From: Legionella genomosp. 1
Lineage (GTDB): Bacteria; Pseudomonadota; Gammaproteobacteria; Legionellales; Legionellaceae
Reading direction: 5' to 3'
Assembly (NCBI GenBank): GCA_945862275.1
Contig: CAMAYA010000035.1
Location: 1 to 9,317 of the forward strand
DNA: 9,317 nt
Program-made: the position numbers and the translations under genes
Shown here: piece after piece, positions 7,298 through 9,317 of the stretch
How the letters are laid out: the number at the start of each line of letters is the position of its first letter
Position numbering within the stretch: position 1 is the stretch's first letter
Notes under the pieces: model-generated
Told to the model about the DNA's origin: nothing
Database searches by the model: none
Seen by the model: only the letters and a program-made list of their open reading frames with translations

Positions 7298-9112
7298 ATG
7301 TATGCCACAATGACTTTATTGATAAAGAATGATGCCTTAACTTTTGAAAAAATTAAAGAAGGGATTGAAAAAATCCGAGTCAAGCCAAACCATCGATTTG
7401 AAAATATAGTAAGCAAGTTGAAGTCGGAAGTTGACACTATAAAATCCATAATCACACATTTTGATGCACATGAGGCGCTAGAAAGTATGGGGAGGATTAA
7501 GGAGGCGGCTTGTACTCTGGACAACTTGCTTCTAGACCTTAATAAATACGATGAAGTTAAAATTAAAGATCTTATTGGACTTATCATAGCGGTAAATGAG
7601 GCAATAAAGCAATATGTTGCTTCCGTCACATTTGAAGAGCGGGTTTATAACGAGGTATTTAATGCTTTAGCAAGTTCACAAGCACTGGAGCATGGCACCT
7701 CAGTTGCAATTAATAACCTTTTGAAGTTATCTTCAAAGCAAGTGTTAAATGATTTAGCAAGAAAACTGTATATATGTTCTGACTTGCGCAATGTCTTGAT
7801 GGGCGATAATCTAGTATTGTGGGGCTATATTAATCAGTTCAAGCTTAATGAACGATTAAATAAATTGGGTTATGACGTTTCTGTAGCACCTTATAAGCGA
7901 GTAATTATTACCACAGTTGATGTGCTTGAAGGTTTAGATTTAATTATTAATTATTTAAACAGGAATGAAAAATCCATTGAGGACATTATTGCTTGTCTAG
8001 TGAGAGCGGACATGATAGCAAACGATCCAAAATCAGGTAAAATCTCTTCAGGTTTTGAAATTGCATGGGGATTACTTGATCAATTGTTGAAGCGTAAACT
8101 CAAAAGCGAACCCGTTTTTGTGACGACCTCATTTGTATGTGCAGGAGAGGTTATCACAAGCCTGGGTAAGAATTCAACGCTGGTATTAGATGGCCACGGT
8201 GGCGCGACAAGTTGTGCGTTTGCCGATAAACCTTGCTTGATGGCTGCCGATTTGTTACTTGAGTTAGAAGAGTTGCTGAAAAAAGATAGTGATAGGCATA
8301 TTGATCATTTGTTATTGCAGTCTTGCAACAGCGGTACTTTAAAACAGGCAGGAACCGTTTCTTTACTAATGCCTAAACAAAATATAGACATAGGAAAGGG
8401 CCGCATGATGGTCCTTGGCGGCACAGATGTCACCGCTGATGATTTGTTTGAGAAGCCGCAAGGTCTCAGCTCTCTGGCAGCAGGTGTTTATAACGCTCTG
8501 CTTGAGAATGGTAGATTGGACATGGCATTTACATTTTCAGAGGATTTACTGTGCCCAAGTGTTTCTATGGGGCGCGGAAATAGAGGAGTACGGAAAGTGG
8601 CGTATGGTGAAGCATATACACCATGGCCTCAAAATGTATTGCGGCCTCAAGGTGAGTGTGAAAGTACTCTTTTTCATAAATCAACCACTATTGTTTTATT
8701 ACCTGATCATCGAAAAGCTGGGGAAGCAGGGGCATTTTTTAAACAATTGAAACTAACGCCTGAAAATCTTAGACATTTAGGTGTTATAAGAGGAGCGGGT
8801 AGACCAGGTTTTTTTGATGGTTCTGTAACAACAGAAGAAAGCCTGTCCTCATCACCTGTAAGCAGTTTATCAACATTAGGAAGCGCTGCTTCATCACCAG
8901 TAGACGGTCGAATGACGCCGCCACCCTCCGGCCCATTGCAAGAGATAGAATATAAAACACCTCCAAGGAATCCTGACGTAGTGGTGCCACGACAAATAAG
9001 GGGCTTACCTTCCCCTGGAAGTTTTAATGCTTGCCAATTTTTTGTATCGATTGCAGACGACACCAGTCTTTTATCTTCCTCTGAAGAGGGCTGGTCAGCC
9101 CTTCCTCCATAG
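7298..9112 (+). CDS. Clan-CD (caspase/C80-like) cysteine peptidase-like protein B with helical N-terminus
   Basis: The 604-residue product has three parts. Residues 1-265 are mostly helical, charged and without a recognised domain. The middle carries the candidate dyad: His300 in NSTLVLDGHGGATS and Cys343 in IDHLLLQSCNSGT, which fits the clan CD pattern more closely than its neighbour at 5887. Further shared blocks are SSLAAGVYNALL (391-402) and FHKSTTIVLL (459-468). The tail from about 510 is Ser/Pro-rich and probably disordered (SSSPVSSLSTLGSAASS, TPPPSGP), ending SSSEEGWSALPP. Acidic residues close to the C-terminus are a loose feature of Dot/Icm substrates, so this is only suggestive. ATG 7298 is chosen with GTGAG (7285-7289) 8 bases upstream; ATG 7310 is an alternative. 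The 85-base spacing from the preceding gene allows cotranscription. Activity and target are unknown. Confidence 0.85.
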   Translation: MYATMTLLIKNDALTFEKIKEGIEKIRVKPNHRFENIVSKLKSEVDTIKSIITHFDAHEALESMGRIKEAACTLDNLLLDLNKYDEVKIKDLIGLIIAVNEAIKQYVASVTFEERVYNEVFNALASSQALEHGTSVAINNLLKLSSKQVLNDLARKLYICSDLRNVLMGDNLVLWGYINQFKLNERLNKLGYDVSVAPYKRVIITTVDVLEGLDLIINYLNRNEKSIEDIIACLVRADMIANDPKSGKISSGFEIAWGLLDQLLKRKLKSEPVFVTTSFVCAGEVITSLGKNSTLVLDGHGGATSCAFADKPCLMAADLLLELEELLKKDSDRHIDHLLLQSCNSGTLKQAGTVSLLMPKQNIDIGKGRMMVLGGTDVTADDLFEKPQGLSSLAAGVYNALLENGRLDMAFTFSEDLLCPSVSMGRGNRGVRKVAYGEAYTPWPQNVLRPQGECESTLFHKSTTIVLLPDHRKAGEAGAFFKQLKLTPENLRHLGVIRGAGRPGFFDGSVTTEESLSSSPVSSLSTLGSAASSPVDGRMTPPPSGPLQEIEYKTPPRNPDVVVPRQIRGLPSPGSFNACQFFVSIADDTSLLSSSEEGWSALPP

Positions 9113-9138
9113 GCTTTATCAATTCACTGTTTCGGATC

Positions 9139-9317
9139 ATGAATATACCGCATGTCTGCGCTGATTTTAGTTGTTTGAGCAAGCGACTTGGCAAGCTGGG
9201 AATCAAGGTTCCAAAATATAAAAAAACAGGGTCACCTGAGGACGGAGTGCATGCCATAGCCATTTCTTGCGCAAATTAACGACACGATCGACCACTTTTC
9301 CGGTGACGGCGCGTATG
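9139..9317 (+). pseudogene. IS5-type transposase remnant with internal deletion, running off right edge
   Basis: Frame one (9139-9279) reads FSCLSKRLGKLGIKVPKYKK then GSPEDGVHAIAI, which resembles the middle of IS5-type DDE transposases just before their catalytic DSTGLK segment. That segment is absent. Instead, from 9266 and shifted by one base, the sequence reads LAQINDTIDHFSGDGAY, which matches a later part of the same transposases around the second conserved Asp. About 60 codons appear to have been deleted at 9262-9268 with a frameshift. The N-terminal part and upstream inverted repeat were not found, and the copy continues beyond the window. It cannot encode an active enzyme. Confidence 0.7.

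Noticed and set aside
9088..9101. GGGCT/AGCCC hairpin at the end of the second peptidase-like gene
   Set aside because: It lies inside the coding sequence just before the stop, has only a five-base core stem and no following T-run.

Overview
The window looks like the chromosome of a gammaproteobacterium, plausibly a host-associated one of the Legionellales type. The basis is a YccA-type Bax-inhibitor-1 protein, the overlapping nitrilase-tldD pair common in proteobacteria, and a block of AT-richer, effector-like genes (leucine-rich repeats, caspase-fold peptidase motifs) beside decayed mobile elements. The taxonomic call is inference from gene content only.

Left part (1-1641, minus strand): an uncharacterised lipoprotein gene runs off the left edge. 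Upstream of it is a YccA/BI-1 membrane protein gene with an extended -10 promoter. A perfect hairpin lies between the two. Middle (1774-4037, plus strand): a nitrilase-superfamily amidohydrolase overlaps tldD by ATGA. These are housekeeping genes with intact catalytic residues.

Right part (4038-9317, plus strand): this is accessory DNA. It opens with a frameshifted remnant of a REP-associated tyrosine transposase (RAYT) that still shows its DHLH motif. Next come a leucine-rich-repeat protein with its own promoter, then two neighbouring genes whose products share a clan-CD (caspase/C80-like) cysteine-peptidase core. The core aligns without gaps over about 70 residues, and His and Cys are exactly 43 residues apart in both. 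The block ends in an internally deleted, frameshifted IS5-type transposase that continues off the right edge.

The main point of interest is the tandem pair of divergent clan-CD peptidase-like proteins beside an LRR protein, bounded by transposase relics. A reasonable reading is a small effector or toxin islet inserted downstream of tldD. Secretion, targets and activity are not shown by the sequence.
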